DNA from: DATJLY01 sp035532935 | Lineage (GTDB): Bacteria > Pseudomonadota > Alphaproteobacteria > ATCC43930 > CGMCC-115725 | DNA length: 64,000 bases | Direction of reading: 5' to 3' | NCBI GenBank assembly: GCA_035532935.1 | Contig: DATKQE010000085.1 | Coordinates: forward strand, 1-64,000 | In this document: positions 8,319 to 17,349 of the stretch, one piece after another | Numbering within the stretch: the stretch's first letter is position 1 | How the letters are laid out: every line of letters begins with the position of its first letter | Program-made: the position numbers and the translations under genes | Notes under the pieces: model-generated | The model's input: only the letters and a program-made list of their open reading frames with translations | Told to the model about the DNA's origin: nothing | Databases searched by the model: none

Positions 8319-9245
8319 ATGAAGGCAGTGCTGCTGATGCAACATGGCGGGCCGGAGATGCTGCGCTATGGCGACGCGCCGGACCCGGTCGCCGGGCCGG
8401 GACAGGTCGTCGTCGATATTCACGCCGCCAGCGTCAATGCCGCCGACGTAAGGGTACGGCTCGGCGGCGGCCCCTACGGCAATGTCCGGTTTCCGCATAT
8501 TCTCGGGCGTGACTTCTCGGGCGTGGTCGGCGCGGTCGGCGCGGGCGTCGGCGATCTCGCGGTCGGCGACGCGGTATTCGGCGTCACCGAACAGCGCGAC
8601 GACGGCGCCTACGCGGAAAAGATCGCCATCAAGGCGGCGATCGTCGCCAAGAAGCCCGACCGCCTGGGCCATGCCGAGGCGGCGGCGATGGCGCTCACCG
8701 GCCTCACGTCGCTCTCGGCGCTCGAGGACACGGCCAAGCTCAGGCGGGACGAGACCATCCTCATCCAAGGCGGGGCGGGCGGCGTCGCCGGCTTCGCCAT
8801 TCAGCTTGCCAAGCATATCGGCGCCACGGTCATCACCACGGCCAGCGCCGGCAACCACGATTATGTACGCCGCCTCGGCGCCGACCGGGTGATCGATTAC
8901 AACCGCGAGGATGTCGCCGCCGCCGTTTCCGGCTGCGATGTGGTGTTCGACACGGTCGGCGGTGCGGTGCGCGCCGGCTGCTACGCCGTGCTGAAGCCCG
9001 GCGGCCGCCTGGTGTGGATCGCCGGCGCGCCGGAGGGATTTCAGCCGCCGCGCGATGACGTCGTGACCTTGCGTCCGGCGGTCACGCGCGACCGCGCGCA
9101 TCTCGAGCGCATCGTGACGCTCTATGACGCCGGCGTGGTCAAGCCGCCCGCGATCCGGCGCTTCCCGCTCGCCGACGCGGCCGCGGCGCACCGGATCAGC
9201 GAGGGCCGCCATTTGCAGGGCAAGCTGGTGCTGGTGGTGCGCTGA
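8319..9245 (+). CDS. Zinc-type alcohol dehydrogenase/quinone oxidoreductase family protein
   Basis: 308 residues of the MDR superfamily. An N-terminal GroES-like domain (about 1-120, with HILGRDFSGVVGAVGAGV) precedes a Rossmann domain with IQGGAGGVAGFAIQLAKHIGA (about 145-170). The conserved cysteine and histidine zinc ligands of true alcohol dehydrogenases are absent, which points to an NADPH:quinone reductase or enoyl reductase role. GTCGGC-type codons and CTC leucines match the neighbours. It stands 31 bases before another dehydrogenase on the same strand and may be co-transcribed with it. Confidence 0.85.
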   Translation: MKAVLLMQHGGPEMLRYGDAPDPVAGPGQVVVDIHAASVNAADVRVRLGGGPYGNVRFPHILGRDFSGVVGAVGAGVGDLAVGDAVFGVTEQRDDGAYAEKIAIKAAIVAKKPDRLGHAEAAAMALTGLTSLSALEDTAKLRRDETILIQGGAGGVAGFAIQLAKHIGATVITTASAGNHDYVRRLGADRVIDYNREDVAAAVSGCDVVFDTVGGAVRAGCYAVLKPGGRLVWIAGAPEGFQPPRDDVVTLRPAVTRDRAHLERIVTLYDAGVVKPPAIRRFPLADAAAAHRISEGRHLQGKLVLVVR

Positions 9246-9276
9246 ACGATTTTGGCAATGGGCGTGGGGGAGGGTG

Positions 9277-10152
9277 ATGATCGGACTGATCGGCTTGGGA
9301 AAGATGGGCGCGGCGATCGCCGCGCGGCTCGGCGAGCAGGGCGAGCGCGTCATCGCCTGGGACCGCGACGCCGGACGGGTCCGTGAAGCGGCCGGGCGCG
9401 GCGTCCAGGCGGCCACGGGTCCGCGCGGCGTCGCCGACGGCGCCGACATCGTTCTCTCGATCATCACCGAGGACATCGGTGCCCGCGCGCTGTGGGAAGG
9501 CGAGGACGGATTCCTGCGCACCGATATCGGCGGCAAGCTCTTCATCGAGATGAGTACGCTGCAGCCGATGACGGTGCGCGCGCTTGCGGCGCATGCGTCG
9601 GGCCGCGACGCCGCCTTCATCGACAGCCCGGTGCTGGGCTCCCTTCCGACGGTGCGCCAGGGCAAGCTGGTGGCGCTGGTCGGCGGCACGGATGCGGCGG
9701 TGGCGCGCGCCCGGGTGCCGCTCGCGCCTCTCACCGCGCGGATCGAGCATCTGGGCGCGGTCGGCGCCGGCTGCGCGATGAAGCTCGTGGTCAACAACAT
9801 GATGGGCTGCTATTTGCAGGTGCTGGCGGAAAGCCTGCTGCTGGGCGAGAGCCAGGGGCTGCCGCTCGACCGCATGATCGAGGTGCTCGCCGCCTCGATC
9901 ACCGCCACGCCGTGGTTCCAGGCGAAGAAGCCGATCTTCCTCGGCGGCACGGACGAAACCACGCTCGACATCCGCACCCTGCGCAAGGACATCCTGTCGG
10001 TGGTGGCGACCGCTTCGGCGGGCGGCGTGCCGGCGCCCGTTGCCGCCGTCACCGCTGCCGGCATGTCGGCCGCGGTGCATGCCGGCGAGGGCGGCAAGGA
10101 CATCGCAGAGCTCGTGACCTTCCTGCGCTCTGCCTTGCCGCAGCGATGGTAG
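9277..10152 (+). CDS. NAD(P)-dependent beta-hydroxyacid dehydrogenase
   Basis: 291 residues of the 3-hydroxyisobutyrate dehydrogenase family. It opens with the dinucleotide motif MIGLIGLGKMGAAIAARLGEQG, has the substrate segment DSPVLGSLPTVRQGKLVALVGG, and the helical domain with GAGCAMKLVVNNMMGCYLQ, where the lysine is the expected catalytic residue. The ATG at 9277 follows an AGGG run. It is the second member of this family in the window (the other starts at 3408), but the two differ clearly in sequence. The substrate is undetermined. Confidence 0.85.
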   Translation: MIGLIGLGKMGAAIAARLGEQGERVIAWDRDAGRVREAAGRGVQAATGPRGVADGADIVLSIITEDIGARALWEGEDGFLRTDIGGKLFIEMSTLQPMTVRALAAHASGRDAAFIDSPVLGSLPTVRQGKLVALVGGTDAAVARARVPLAPLTARIEHLGAVGAGCAMKLVVNNMMGCYLQVLAESLLLGESQGLPLDRMIEVLAASITATPWFQAKKPIFLGGTDETTLDIRTLRKDILSVVATASAGGVPAPVAAVTAAGMSAAVHAGEGGKDIAELVTFLRSALPQRW

Positions 10153-10171
10153 CGCCGGCGCCGCGCGCGCG

Positions 10172-12091
10172 TCAGTTCGTCAGCGCGCGGATCACCGCAT
10201 TGGCGCGGCGCAGCCGTTCCGACAGGATGCGCGCGACGGCGGCGACGAGCTTGGCGCGGATCTCGGGATGGGTGTTCGATAGGGCGGCAAAGTCCGCCGC
10301 CTTCAGCTCCAGCACCGTCACCGGCGTTGCCGCGACCACGTCGGCGGTCCGGCGCGGGCCGCCGAGGAGCGCAAGCTCGCCGAACACGTTGCCGGCGTCG
10401 ATCGCGGCCAGCCGCATGCTGCCGTCCGCGCCGACGCGGGCGACGCAGACATCGACCGATCCCTCGATGAGGAAGTAGAGGCCGTCGGCCTTGGTTCCCT
10501 CCTCGATGATGGTTTCGCCGGCGGTGAAGGAGCGGCGCGCGAGACTGGTGCCGAGGATGCCCAGCTCCGCCGCATCGAGCTCGGCGAGAATCTCGAAATC
10601 ATCGAGACGCGCCGCGACGGCCGTCTTCGACGTCTCGATCGCCGCGGCCGCCAGCAGTGCGTCCTCGCAACGTTCGAGCGCGCCGTCCCGGTCGGGCGCC
10701 TCGAGCGCAGGATCGATCGCCAGGCGCTCGCGCAGCGTCGGCGGCACCGCGGCGAACCACACCGTCCGGCCGGTCGCCACCAGCCGCTCGAGCAACTCGC
10801 GCAACAGTCCCACGGCGACCGCATCGACCGAGATGACCTGCGCCATCACCAGGATAAGAAAGCGCGCCTCGGCGATCGCCAGAATGCGGCGCAATGCCCG
10901 CTCGGTGTTGGCGAAGAACAGATTCCCCTGCAATTCGACGACCACGATCGCGGCACCGAGCTGGTCCAGCCGGAGGCTCGGCGCGCGGCTGCGCATGCGG
11001 TTGGAACGGACATCGGTGCCGCGATAGCTGCGCCGGATCGCCGAAGGCGGGTGCCCGCGATCGTCGAGAAGGTGCAGATGCAGGCGTTGGGCCAGCTCCT
11101 CGCACACGCGGATGCCGCGGTGGGAGTTGCCGTTCTCGTCGATCCGCGGCGAGAATACGCCGATGCCGAGCTGTCCCGGCAGGACCGCCATGATGCCGCC
11201 GCCGACACCGCTCTTGGCGGGCAGCCCGATGCGAAGCTCCCATTCGCCGGCGAACTCGTACATGCCGCAGGTGGTCATGACGCTCAGCACGTCGCGCACA
11301 TGCTCGGCCGCGAGCGCCCGCTCGTTGGTCAGCGGATGGACGCCGCCATTCGCCAAGGTCGCGCCGATGAAGGCGAGATCGGCCGCGGTCGCCAGGATCG
11401 AGCACTGGCGGAAATAGAGGTCGAGATGCGCGTCGACGTCGCCGGCGATCATGCGGTTGTTGAGTTCGAGATAGGCGATGGCGCGGTTGCGGTGCCCCGT
11501 GGCGGCCTCCGACCGGTACACGGCCTCGTCGATGGCGACGGGGCGGCCGACGAGCGCGCGGCAGAGATCGAGAATCCGCGCCAGCCGCGCCGCGGGGTTG
11601 TCGCCTCGCACCAGCGAGGTCGCGACGATCGCCCCGGTATTGACCATGGCGTTGAACGGGCGGTTGCGGCGGTCGTCGAACAGGATTTCGTTGAACGGAT
11701 CCCCCGACGGCTCGACCCCGATGCGTTCGAGCATGGCGTCGCGGCCGTGATCCTGAAGAACGAGCCCGTACACCAACGGCTTGGAGATCGACTGGATGGT
11801 GAAAGGGGCGTGCGTCTGCCCGACCTCGTAGAGATGCCCGTCGGCGGTGACGAGCGCAATGCCGAATTGATCGGGATCGACGCGGCTCAATTCAGGAATG
11901 TAGGTCGCGACCGCGCCGTCGCGGACGCCGAGGAACTTGGCGAGCACCGCGCGCAGCAGCGCCAGGATCGGCGATTCCGGCGCCGCCAATTCCCGCCCGT
12001 CGCTGTGCGATCCCGCGCCGCGGATGGCAGCGCCGGGCGCGCCGCGGTCCCATCCGGACGCAGCCAAGGCAGCGCGCAAGTCCTGGGTCAC
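10172..12091 (-). CDS. glsA: Glutaminase with STAS and cyclic-nucleotide-binding domains
   Basis: 639 residues starting with GTG behind a strong AGGAGG. Residues about 20-330 are a serine-dependent glutaminase domain: the SxxK motif is in TIQSISKPLVYG, followed by MVNTGAI and the CGMYEFAGEW segment. It hydrolyses glutamine to glutamate and ammonia. Residues about 365-455 form a STAS domain, and about 500-630 a cNMP-binding domain (GETIIEEGTKADGLYFLIEGS, then FGELALLGG). This three-part layout is known in other proteobacterial glutaminases and suggests activity sensed through a nucleotide ligand and a STAS partner. It is monocistronic here, convergent with the dehydrogenase at 9277. Confidence 0.9.
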   Translation of the reverse strand: MTQDLRAALAASGWDRGAPGAAIRGAGSHSDGRELAAPESPILALLRAVLAKFLGVRDGAVATYIPELSRVDPDQFGIALVTADGHLYEVGQTHAPFTIQSISKPLVYGLVLQDHGRDAMLERIGVEPSGDPFNEILFDDRRNRPFNAMVNTGAIVATSLVRGDNPAARLARILDLCRALVGRPVAIDEAVYRSEAATGHRNRAIAYLELNNRMIAGDVDAHLDLYFRQCSILATAADLAFIGATLANGGVHPLTNERALAAEHVRDVLSVMTTCGMYEFAGEWELRIGLPAKSGVGGGIMAVLPGQLGIGVFSPRIDENGNSHRGIRVCEELAQRLHLHLLDDRGHPPSAIRRSYRGTDVRSNRMRSRAPSLRLDQLGAAIVVVELQGNLFFANTERALRRILAIAEARFLILVMAQVISVDAVAVGLLRELLERLVATGRTVWFAAVPPTLRERLAIDPALEAPDRDGALERCEDALLAAAAIETSKTAVAARLDDFEILAELDAAELGILGTSLARRSFTAGETIIEEGTKADGLYFLIEGSVDVCVARVGADGSMRLAAIDAGNVFGELALLGGPRRTADVVAATPVTVLELKAADFAALSNTHPEIRAKLVAAVARILSERLRRANAVIRALTN

Positions 12092-12239
12092 GCCCTTTCC
12101 TCCTGCCGGACGGCGCTGCAATCCGCAGGCCAAGCGACAAGAATCGGCGTGCCGGCGTCATGCTACCCCTTTGGTATTGTATTGGCTGGGCAGTTTATTC
12201 TCATTTGCCGCTTTCTTGGGCAGATGATCAGGGGCCGAT

Positions 12240-13475
12240 TCAGACGCGGATAAGGCCGCCGACCGTGGCGGGCGGCGGCGGCGCGCCGGGGAACACTGCG
12301 CGCAGCGCCGTGCCGCCCAGGCGCAGGTGGCGCTCCAGCACGACGGCGATGGCGCTGCGGTAGTCGGTGGTGATCGCGAGGTCGCGGTTCTGATAGAGCG
12401 CGTCCTCGGCCAGGCTTGGCCAGGCGCCATAGACGCGGCCGCCCGCGACCGGTCCGCCCATGACCCACATCACATTGCCGTGGCCGTGATCGGTGCCGCG
12501 ATTACCGTTTTCGCGCACGGTGCGGCCGAATTCGGAGACGACCAGGATCACCGTGTCGCGGTAGGCGGGGCCGATTCCCTTGGCGAGCGCACTCAGACCT
12601 TCGGCGAGCGGCCGCAGGTGACCGGCGAGCTGCCCCTCGGCCGCGCCCTCGTTCACATGCGTATCCCAGCCGCCGAGCGCGAAGAACGCCAGCTCGACCG
12701 CCGGATCGCGCGCGACCAGGCGCGCGAGGTACTCGGTGTCGGAGCTGAAGCCGACCGGCGACGGCGCGCCGTTATCGGCCGCGACCATGTCGGTCTCAAG
12801 ATCGGCCATCAGCTTGGCGCGCATCGCCATGCCTTCCTTGTAGGCGCGGCTCATCGGATCGTTGCCGGCATAGAGCCGGTCGAAGGACGCATTGATGACC
12901 GGACGGTCGATCGGCAGCGGGTGATCGGCGCCGCGGCCAAGCGGGACGTTGGCGACGTTCATCCGGCCGGACAGGATGCGCGGCAGGGTCGGCCCGAAGC
13001 TCACCGCCGACGTCGACTGGTGCGCCCCGGGCAGTGCCGAGAGCAGCCGGTTCATCCACCCGTCACGCGTCGCGCTCCGGCCCGGCGTACCGCTTTCCAT
13101 GTAGTCCTGCGCGGTGAAATGCGAGCGCGTCGGATCGGGCGAGCCGGAGGCATGGATGAAGGCGAGGCTGCGCTCGCGCCAGAACGGCAGCAGCGGGGCA
13201 AGCGCGGGATGGAGTCCGAAGCGCCCGTCGAGTTCGAGCGCGCCGCCGGCGCTGCCGGGCGGCTGAATCGCGATCGTCGGCCGCGCATCGTAATAGGCGG
13301 AATCGCCATAGGGGACGACCACGTTCAACCCGTCGACCGCGCCGCGCAGGAACACCACGACGAGGCGGCGGCGCCCGCCTGCCGGATTGCTCGCGGCCCA
13401 GCCTTGCGCGCCGAGCGGCAGCAGCGTCAACCCGGTGGTGCCGGCCGAGAATTTGAGGAAATCGCGCCGCAGCAT
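12240..13475 (-). CDS. DUF1501 protein with twin-arginine signal
   Basis: 411 residues. The N-terminus MLRRDFLKFSAGTTG is a clear Tat signal, followed by a hydrophobic stretch and AxA-like site near residue 29, so the protein is probably exported folded. The body matches the DUF1501 family: VVFLRGAVDGLNVVVPYGD, SGSPDPTRSHFTAQDYMESG, and the C-terminal DTVILVVSEFGRTVREN then GTDHGHGN, which recalls alkaline-phosphatase/sulfatase-like metal sites. It lies 11 bases downstream of a DUF1800 gene on the same strand, a widely conserved pair of unknown function. Confidence 0.9.
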   Translation of the reverse strand: MLRRDFLKFSAGTTGLTLLPLGAQGWAASNPAGGRRRLVVVFLRGAVDGLNVVVPYGDSAYYDARPTIAIQPPGSAGGALELDGRFGLHPALAPLLPFWRERSLAFIHASGSPDPTRSHFTAQDYMESGTPGRSATRDGWMNRLLSALPGAHQSTSAVSFGPTLPRILSGRMNVANVPLGRGADHPLPIDRPVINASFDRLYAGNDPMSRAYKEGMAMRAKLMADLETDMVAADNGAPSPVGFSSDTEYLARLVARDPAVELAFFALGGWDTHVNEGAAEGQLAGHLRPLAEGLSALAKGIGPAYRDTVILVVSEFGRTVRENGNRGTDHGHGNVMWVMGGPVAGGRVYGAWPSLAEDALYQNRDLAITTDYRSAIAVVLERHLRLGGTALRAVFPGAPPPPATVGGLIRV

Positions 13476-13486
13476 CGAGACGTCTC

Positions 13487-14986
13487 CTAGCACCGCATGA
13501 ATTCGGGCGAGCCGAGCACGATCCCGGCGCGGAGTGCCGGCGCCGCCGCGGCGATCGCATCGCGCGTCGCCGGCGAGAATGCGCCGCCGAGCGTCCGCAT
13601 CAGCGCTGCCGCATCGAGGGGGGAAGCGGGCTCGCGCCGCGGTGATGCGCCATCCGGCGCCGCCGTCAGCGGCAGATTGCCGTGCGCCAGCGCCACGGCG
13701 AAGGAAAGCCGGCGCATCATCGCGTCGGGATTGAGCCACGCCGCCTCGGTGTCGTCGTAGCCCTGCGGCATGATGTGGCCATAGGGCGGCTCGCCGAGCT
13801 GGAACAGCATGCCGCGCAGCGGGCGGAAATTGGAGACCTCGATCCCGGCGGCGCGCACGGCAGAGATGACGTAGCGGTAGGGTGTCTTGAACTTGGCGCC
13901 GAAATTGGCGGGCGAGCGGAACGCCGCGCTGGCGAAGAGCGCCGCCAGCACCGCGCGGATGTTGCCGTCGCTCGCGAGATAGGTCTCGGCCATGTGCGCG
14001 ACTGTGGCGGCATCCGGGTCGTCGGCAAGGAAATACTGTGCCAGCTTGAAGCCGAGCCGGTGCGCCGTCGCCGGGCTGCGCGCCAGCATGTCGAGCGCCG
14101 CTTCGCCTTCGGCCATGCCGCCGCCGCGGATGGTGCGCCCGAGGAATTGCTTGTCCGAGAAATCGTGCCGGTCGGGATCGAACGCGAAGCTGCCGCGTCC
14201 CTGGAGCCGTTCCCGAGCCATCGCGGCGCGGCGGAACGGCCCGCCCATGGCGGCGAAGATCGGGCGCTGCCGCGGCACCGGTCCGATGGTCCAGCCGGTG
14301 AGGATATGCGCGAGCGCGATCACGTCGGCCTGGGTATAGCCGCCGCTGACGCCGAGCGTGTGCAGTTCCATCAGCTCGCGCGCATAGTTCTCGTTGATGC
14401 CCTCGAACGGACCGCGCGCGCCGGGGCTGCCGGGCGCGGTGTTCATCCAGTTGTCGAGATAGAACAGCATGGCCGGATGCTTGGCGGTCGCGCCCAGCAT
14501 GTCGCGGAAGCGGCCGAGCACGTGGGGCCGGATCGCCTCCTGCTCGAAGGCGCCGACCCACAGCCGGTCGAGCCCCTTGCCGGCAAAGACGTTGAAATGG
14601 TTGAACCAGAACGCGACCAGGCTTTCCTCGAGCTGGCGCGGACTGTCGATCGCGCGCACGAGCCGTCCTTCGATCGCCTCGCTGACGATGACGCGCCCGC
14701 GCTGGTTGGCTGCCTTGCGCGCTTGCGGCGTCGGCTTGCCGCCGCCGGGCGGTCGCATCGAAGGCGGACCGTATTCGACGAAAAGCTGCGGCGACGACAG
14801 GCTGAGCGTCGTCAGCGCCGCGATCCTGTCGCTAAGCGCGGCCGGCAGCGGGATCGATGCCGGCGCGAGCTGCTGCTCGATCCAGCGGTCGACGCCCTGC
14901 GCGGCGATGCGGTCGAGATCACCGGGGCGCGGGCCGAAGCCGAGACGGTCGATGGCATGTCGTGCCAGGGCAACGCTGCTGGTCAT
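13487..14986 (-). CDS. DUF1800 protein
   Basis: 499 residues of the DUF1800 family, the constant neighbour of DUF1501. Recognisable parts are ARHAIDRLGFGPRPGDLDRI at the start, VAFWFNHFNVFAGKG, NWMNTAPGSPGARG and NENYARELMELHTLGV, and a C-terminal block with DAMMRRLSFAVALAHGN. No clear Sec signal is visible, although the family is usually considered extracytoplasmic and the DUF1501 partner carries the Tat signal. It is the first gene of a two-gene operon, 11 bases before DUF1501. Biochemical function is not established. Confidence 0.9.
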   Translation of the reverse strand: MTSSVALARHAIDRLGFGPRPGDLDRIAAQGVDRWIEQQLAPASIPLPAALSDRIAALTTLSLSSPQLFVEYGPPSMRPPGGGKPTPQARKAANQRGRVIVSEAIEGRLVRAIDSPRQLEESLVAFWFNHFNVFAGKGLDRLWVGAFEQEAIRPHVLGRFRDMLGATAKHPAMLFYLDNWMNTAPGSPGARGPFEGINENYARELMELHTLGVSGGYTQADVIALAHILTGWTIGPVPRQRPIFAAMGGPFRRAAMARERLQGRGSFAFDPDRHDFSDKQFLGRTIRGGGMAEGEAALDMLARSPATAHRLGFKLAQYFLADDPDAATVAHMAETYLASDGNIRAVLAALFASAAFRSPANFGAKFKTPYRYVISAVRAAGIEVSNFRPLRGMLFQLGEPPYGHIMPQGYDDTEAAWLNPDAMMRRLSFAVALAHGNLPLTAAPDGASPRREPASPLDAAALMRTLGGAFSPATRDAIAAAAPALRAGIVLGSPEFMRC

Positions 14987-15151
14987 GGACTCTTCGCCGC
15001 CCCGCTGCGCAATCCTCGCAAGGATACGACCGCAGGTCGAGAATCATCCCTGGAATAAAGCTGCGATCCGGCTTAACCCAAATTTGCCTTAACCGATGCC
15101 GCGCGGCGCTGCGCATTGACCGCAGGCTGGGCGCATGGCAAGGGATAGCCC

Positions 15152-16099
15152 ATGCGCGTTGCCATTCTCGACGACATTCACGGCGCCTATGACGCGACGA
15201 ACGGCGTTCGCCGCCTGCGCGAGCGGGCGGAGGTGCGGATTTTCGTCGCGCCCTTCGGCGATCCCGCGGCGCTTGCGGGCTATGATGCGGTGGTGGCGAA
15301 CCGCGAGCGCACGCGCTTCGACCGCGCTCTGCTGGAGCGGCTTCCCGATTTGCGGATCATCGCCCAGACCGGCAATCACGCCTATCACATCGACCTCGCC
15401 GCGGCGGCTGCGCGCGGCGTGATCGTGGCGAAGGCATCGGGCGGCTTCTCGATCGGCGCGGCCGAGCTCGCCATTGGCCTCGCCATCGCGCTGACGCGGC
15501 AGATCCCCGCTTCCGATCTGGCCGTGAAGCGCGGGGCGTGGCAAACCCCGATGACCCCGGTGCTGCACGGCAAGACGCTCGGCATCGTCGGGCTCGGGCA
15601 TGTCGGACGCCATGTCGCGATGCTGGCGCGCGCCTTCGGCATGCGCGTGCTCGCCTGGAGCCCGCATCTGACGCAAGAAAGCGCCGCCGCCGCCGGCGCC
15701 GAACCCTGTGCGCTCGACGATCTGATCGCGGCCGCGGACATCGTCTCGATCCACGCCACGCTCGCGCCGGAGTCACGCGGGTTGATCGATGCGCGCCGGC
15801 TCGGCCTGATGAAGCCGTCGGCCTATCTCGTCAACACCGCGCGCGGTGCCATCGTCGACGAGGCCGCGCTCGTCGCGGCGCTCGCCGCCGGCCGGATCGC
15901 CGGCGCCGGGCTCGATGTCTACACCGAGGAGCCGCTGCCGGCGGGACATGCGCTGACGACACTGCGGAATGTCGTGCTCACGCCGCATCTCGGCTGGCCG
16001 ACCGATGCGGCCTATGCCGGCTTCGCCGAGGACGCCGCGAACGTGCTGCTGGCGTGGCAGGACGGGCGCGAGGTGCCGCGCTTCCGCGAGGGACACTGA
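15152..16099 (+). CDS. D-2-hydroxyacid dehydrogenase, NAD-binding
   Basis: 315 residues. The catalytic domain contains the pocket segment QTGNHAYHIDL; the NAD domain has GKTLGIVGLGHVGRHVAMLARAFG (around 145-170). The arginine is in VNTARGAIVDEAALVAAL, the glutamate in DVYTEEPLPAGHAL and the histidine in NVVLTPHLGWPTDAAY, so the Arg-Glu-His set of the family is complete. It reduces an alpha-keto acid or oxidises the D-hydroxy acid; phosphoglycerate dehydrogenase-like or glyoxylate/hydroxypyruvate reductase activity is possible. It stands alone, divergent from the DUF1800/DUF1501 operon. Confidence 0.88.
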   Translation: MRVAILDDIHGAYDATNGVRRLRERAEVRIFVAPFGDPAALAGYDAVVANRERTRFDRALLERLPDLRIIAQTGNHAYHIDLAAAAARGVIVAKASGGFSIGAAELAIGLAIALTRQIPASDLAVKRGAWQTPMTPVLHGKTLGIVGLGHVGRHVAMLARAFGMRVLAWSPHLTQESAAAAGAEPCALDDLIAAADIVSIHATLAPESRGLIDARRLGLMKPSAYLVNTARGAIVDEAALVAALAAGRIAGAGLDVYTEEPLPAGHALTTLRNVVLTPHLGWPTDAAYAGFAEDAANVLLAWQDGREVPRFREGH

Positions 16100-16127
16100 G
16101 AAGCGCGCGGCCGCCGCGCCGGCCGAG

Positions 16128-16523
16128 CTATTGCGGCGGAATGGGCGTCGTCTGCCACAGGACCTGCTGCCAGCCTTGGGGCGTCCGCTCCCACACGTTC
16201 GAATAGCGCAGGACGAGATGGCGCAACTGGCCGCTGGTCTCGACGTCGATCTCGATCGCGCCGGTGAGAAAGGCGAAGCCGTCGCGGACCGCGACGGCGG
16301 CGTCGCGGCGGTGGATGCGGCGGTACTTCACCGCGCCGCCCGTGACCGAGGCGATGAAGCTGCGCTTCGTGTCCTGGCGTCCCGAGGAATGCGTATAGAC
16401 GATGTGGTCCGACATCAGGCGCTCGAGCACGGCGACATCGCCGGCCATCACCGCGCGGCTGCGCTCGTCCTCGAGGCGCAGGAGGTCGGCCGCGATCGTC
16501 TTGCTGTCGTCGGTGCTGGTCAT
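16128..16523 (-). CDS. NTF2-like (SnoaL/DUF4440) protein
   Basis: 131 residues with the cone-shaped NTF2-like pattern: an N-terminal helix pair (LLRLEDERSRAVMAGDVAVLERLMSD), then HIVYTHSSGRQDTKRSFI and the closing strands LRHLVLRYSNVWERTPQGWQQVLWQTT. Members are small cytoplasmic proteins with diverse or unknown catalytic roles. It is the last gene of a minus-strand set beginning with the MetE-like gene at 19962, 37 bases after the dienelactone hydrolase gene. Confidence 0.8.
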   Translation of the reverse strand: MTSTDDSKTIAADLLRLEDERSRAVMAGDVAVLERLMSDHIVYTHSSGRQDTKRSFIASVTGGAVKYRRIHRRDAAVAVRDGFAFLTGAIEIDVETSGQLRHLVLRYSNVWERTPQGWQQVLWQTTPIPPQ

Positions 16524-16560
16524 GATCCGCTCCTCGCGATTGCCGGCTGGGCCACAGCCC

Positions 16561-17286
16561 TCACGCCGTTTCGTTGAAGAACTCGCGCATCATCGCGTAG
16601 GATTTGCGGCACAGCTTCTCGTCGTAGCGGGCCGGGCCGCCATTGGCGGTCGGGTCGGTGAACGAGTGCACGGCGGCGCCGAACATCATCACCTGCCAAT
16701 CGACCTTGGCCGCCGACAGTTCCGCCTCGAACGCATCCATCGCCGGCTTCGGCGTCACCGGGTCGGCGGCGCCGTGGACCGCGAGCACGCGGCCCTTGAT
16801 GTTGCACGGCGTATCGGCCTGAACCGGATTGGGGTAGGTGACGTGGAACACGGCCACCGCCTTGAAGTCGGCGCCGGCGCGCGCCTGCTCGAGCGCAAGC
16901 CCGCCGCCGAAGCAATAACCGAGCGCGAATTTCCGGCCCGCGTCGATGATGCCGAGCTTGTCCGCCGCCACGGTCAGCGTCGCCAAGGCCTTGCCGCCGC
17001 AGGACAAGGTGAAGGCGAGATCCTTGTGCACCGCGCTCGACGCTGCCATCAGATCGGCCGGCGTCTTCGGCTTGTCGCCGTAGCCGACGCCGAACATGTC
17101 GGCCATCATCACGACATAGTCCTTGCCGGCGGCGGTGCGCGCCTGGCCGATCGTGTCGGCGCAGATGCCCTTCCAGTCGGGCTGCATGAAGATGGCGGGA
17201 CGCTTGGCCTTGACGCTGTCGTCATAGACCAGCACGCCCTCGAACCTTTTGCCGTCGATCTCGTAGGGGACTTTCGTCTCGGTCAT
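16561..17286 (-). CDS. Dienelactone hydrolase family protein
   Basis: 241-residue alpha/beta hydrolase. The nucleophile elbow is GYCFGG (Cys), the acid lies in VHGAADPVTPK and the histidine in FGAAVHSFTDPTANG, reproducing the Cys-Asp-His triad of dienelactone hydrolase. The family hydrolyses lactones or esters in aromatic ring-cleavage routes, but many members have other substrates. It starts 64 bases after a flavoprotein dehydrogenase gene on the same strand, so both may belong to one catabolic operon. Confidence 0.88.
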   Translation of the reverse strand: MTETKVPYEIDGKRFEGVLVYDDSVKAKRPAIFMQPDWKGICADTIGQARTAAGKDYVVMMADMFGVGYGDKPKTPADLMAASSAVHKDLAFTLSCGGKALATLTVAADKLGIIDAGRKFALGYCFGGGLALEQARAGADFKAVAVFHVTYPNPVQADTPCNIKGRVLAVHGAADPVTPKPAMDAFEAELSAAKVDWQVMMFGAAVHSFTDPTANGGPARYDEKLCRKSYAMMREFFNETA

Positions 17287-17349
17287 GGTCGTGCCCTCCC
17301 GTTCGGTGCCGCGAGTTTAACCGAAAACCGCGCGGGAGCAGTAGCGATC

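Noticed and set aside
8040..9800. Long minus-strand ORF opposite the quinone oxidoreductase and dehydrogenase genes
   Set aside because: Low-complexity His/Arg/Asp-rich translation, a typical antisense shadow in GC-rich DNA.
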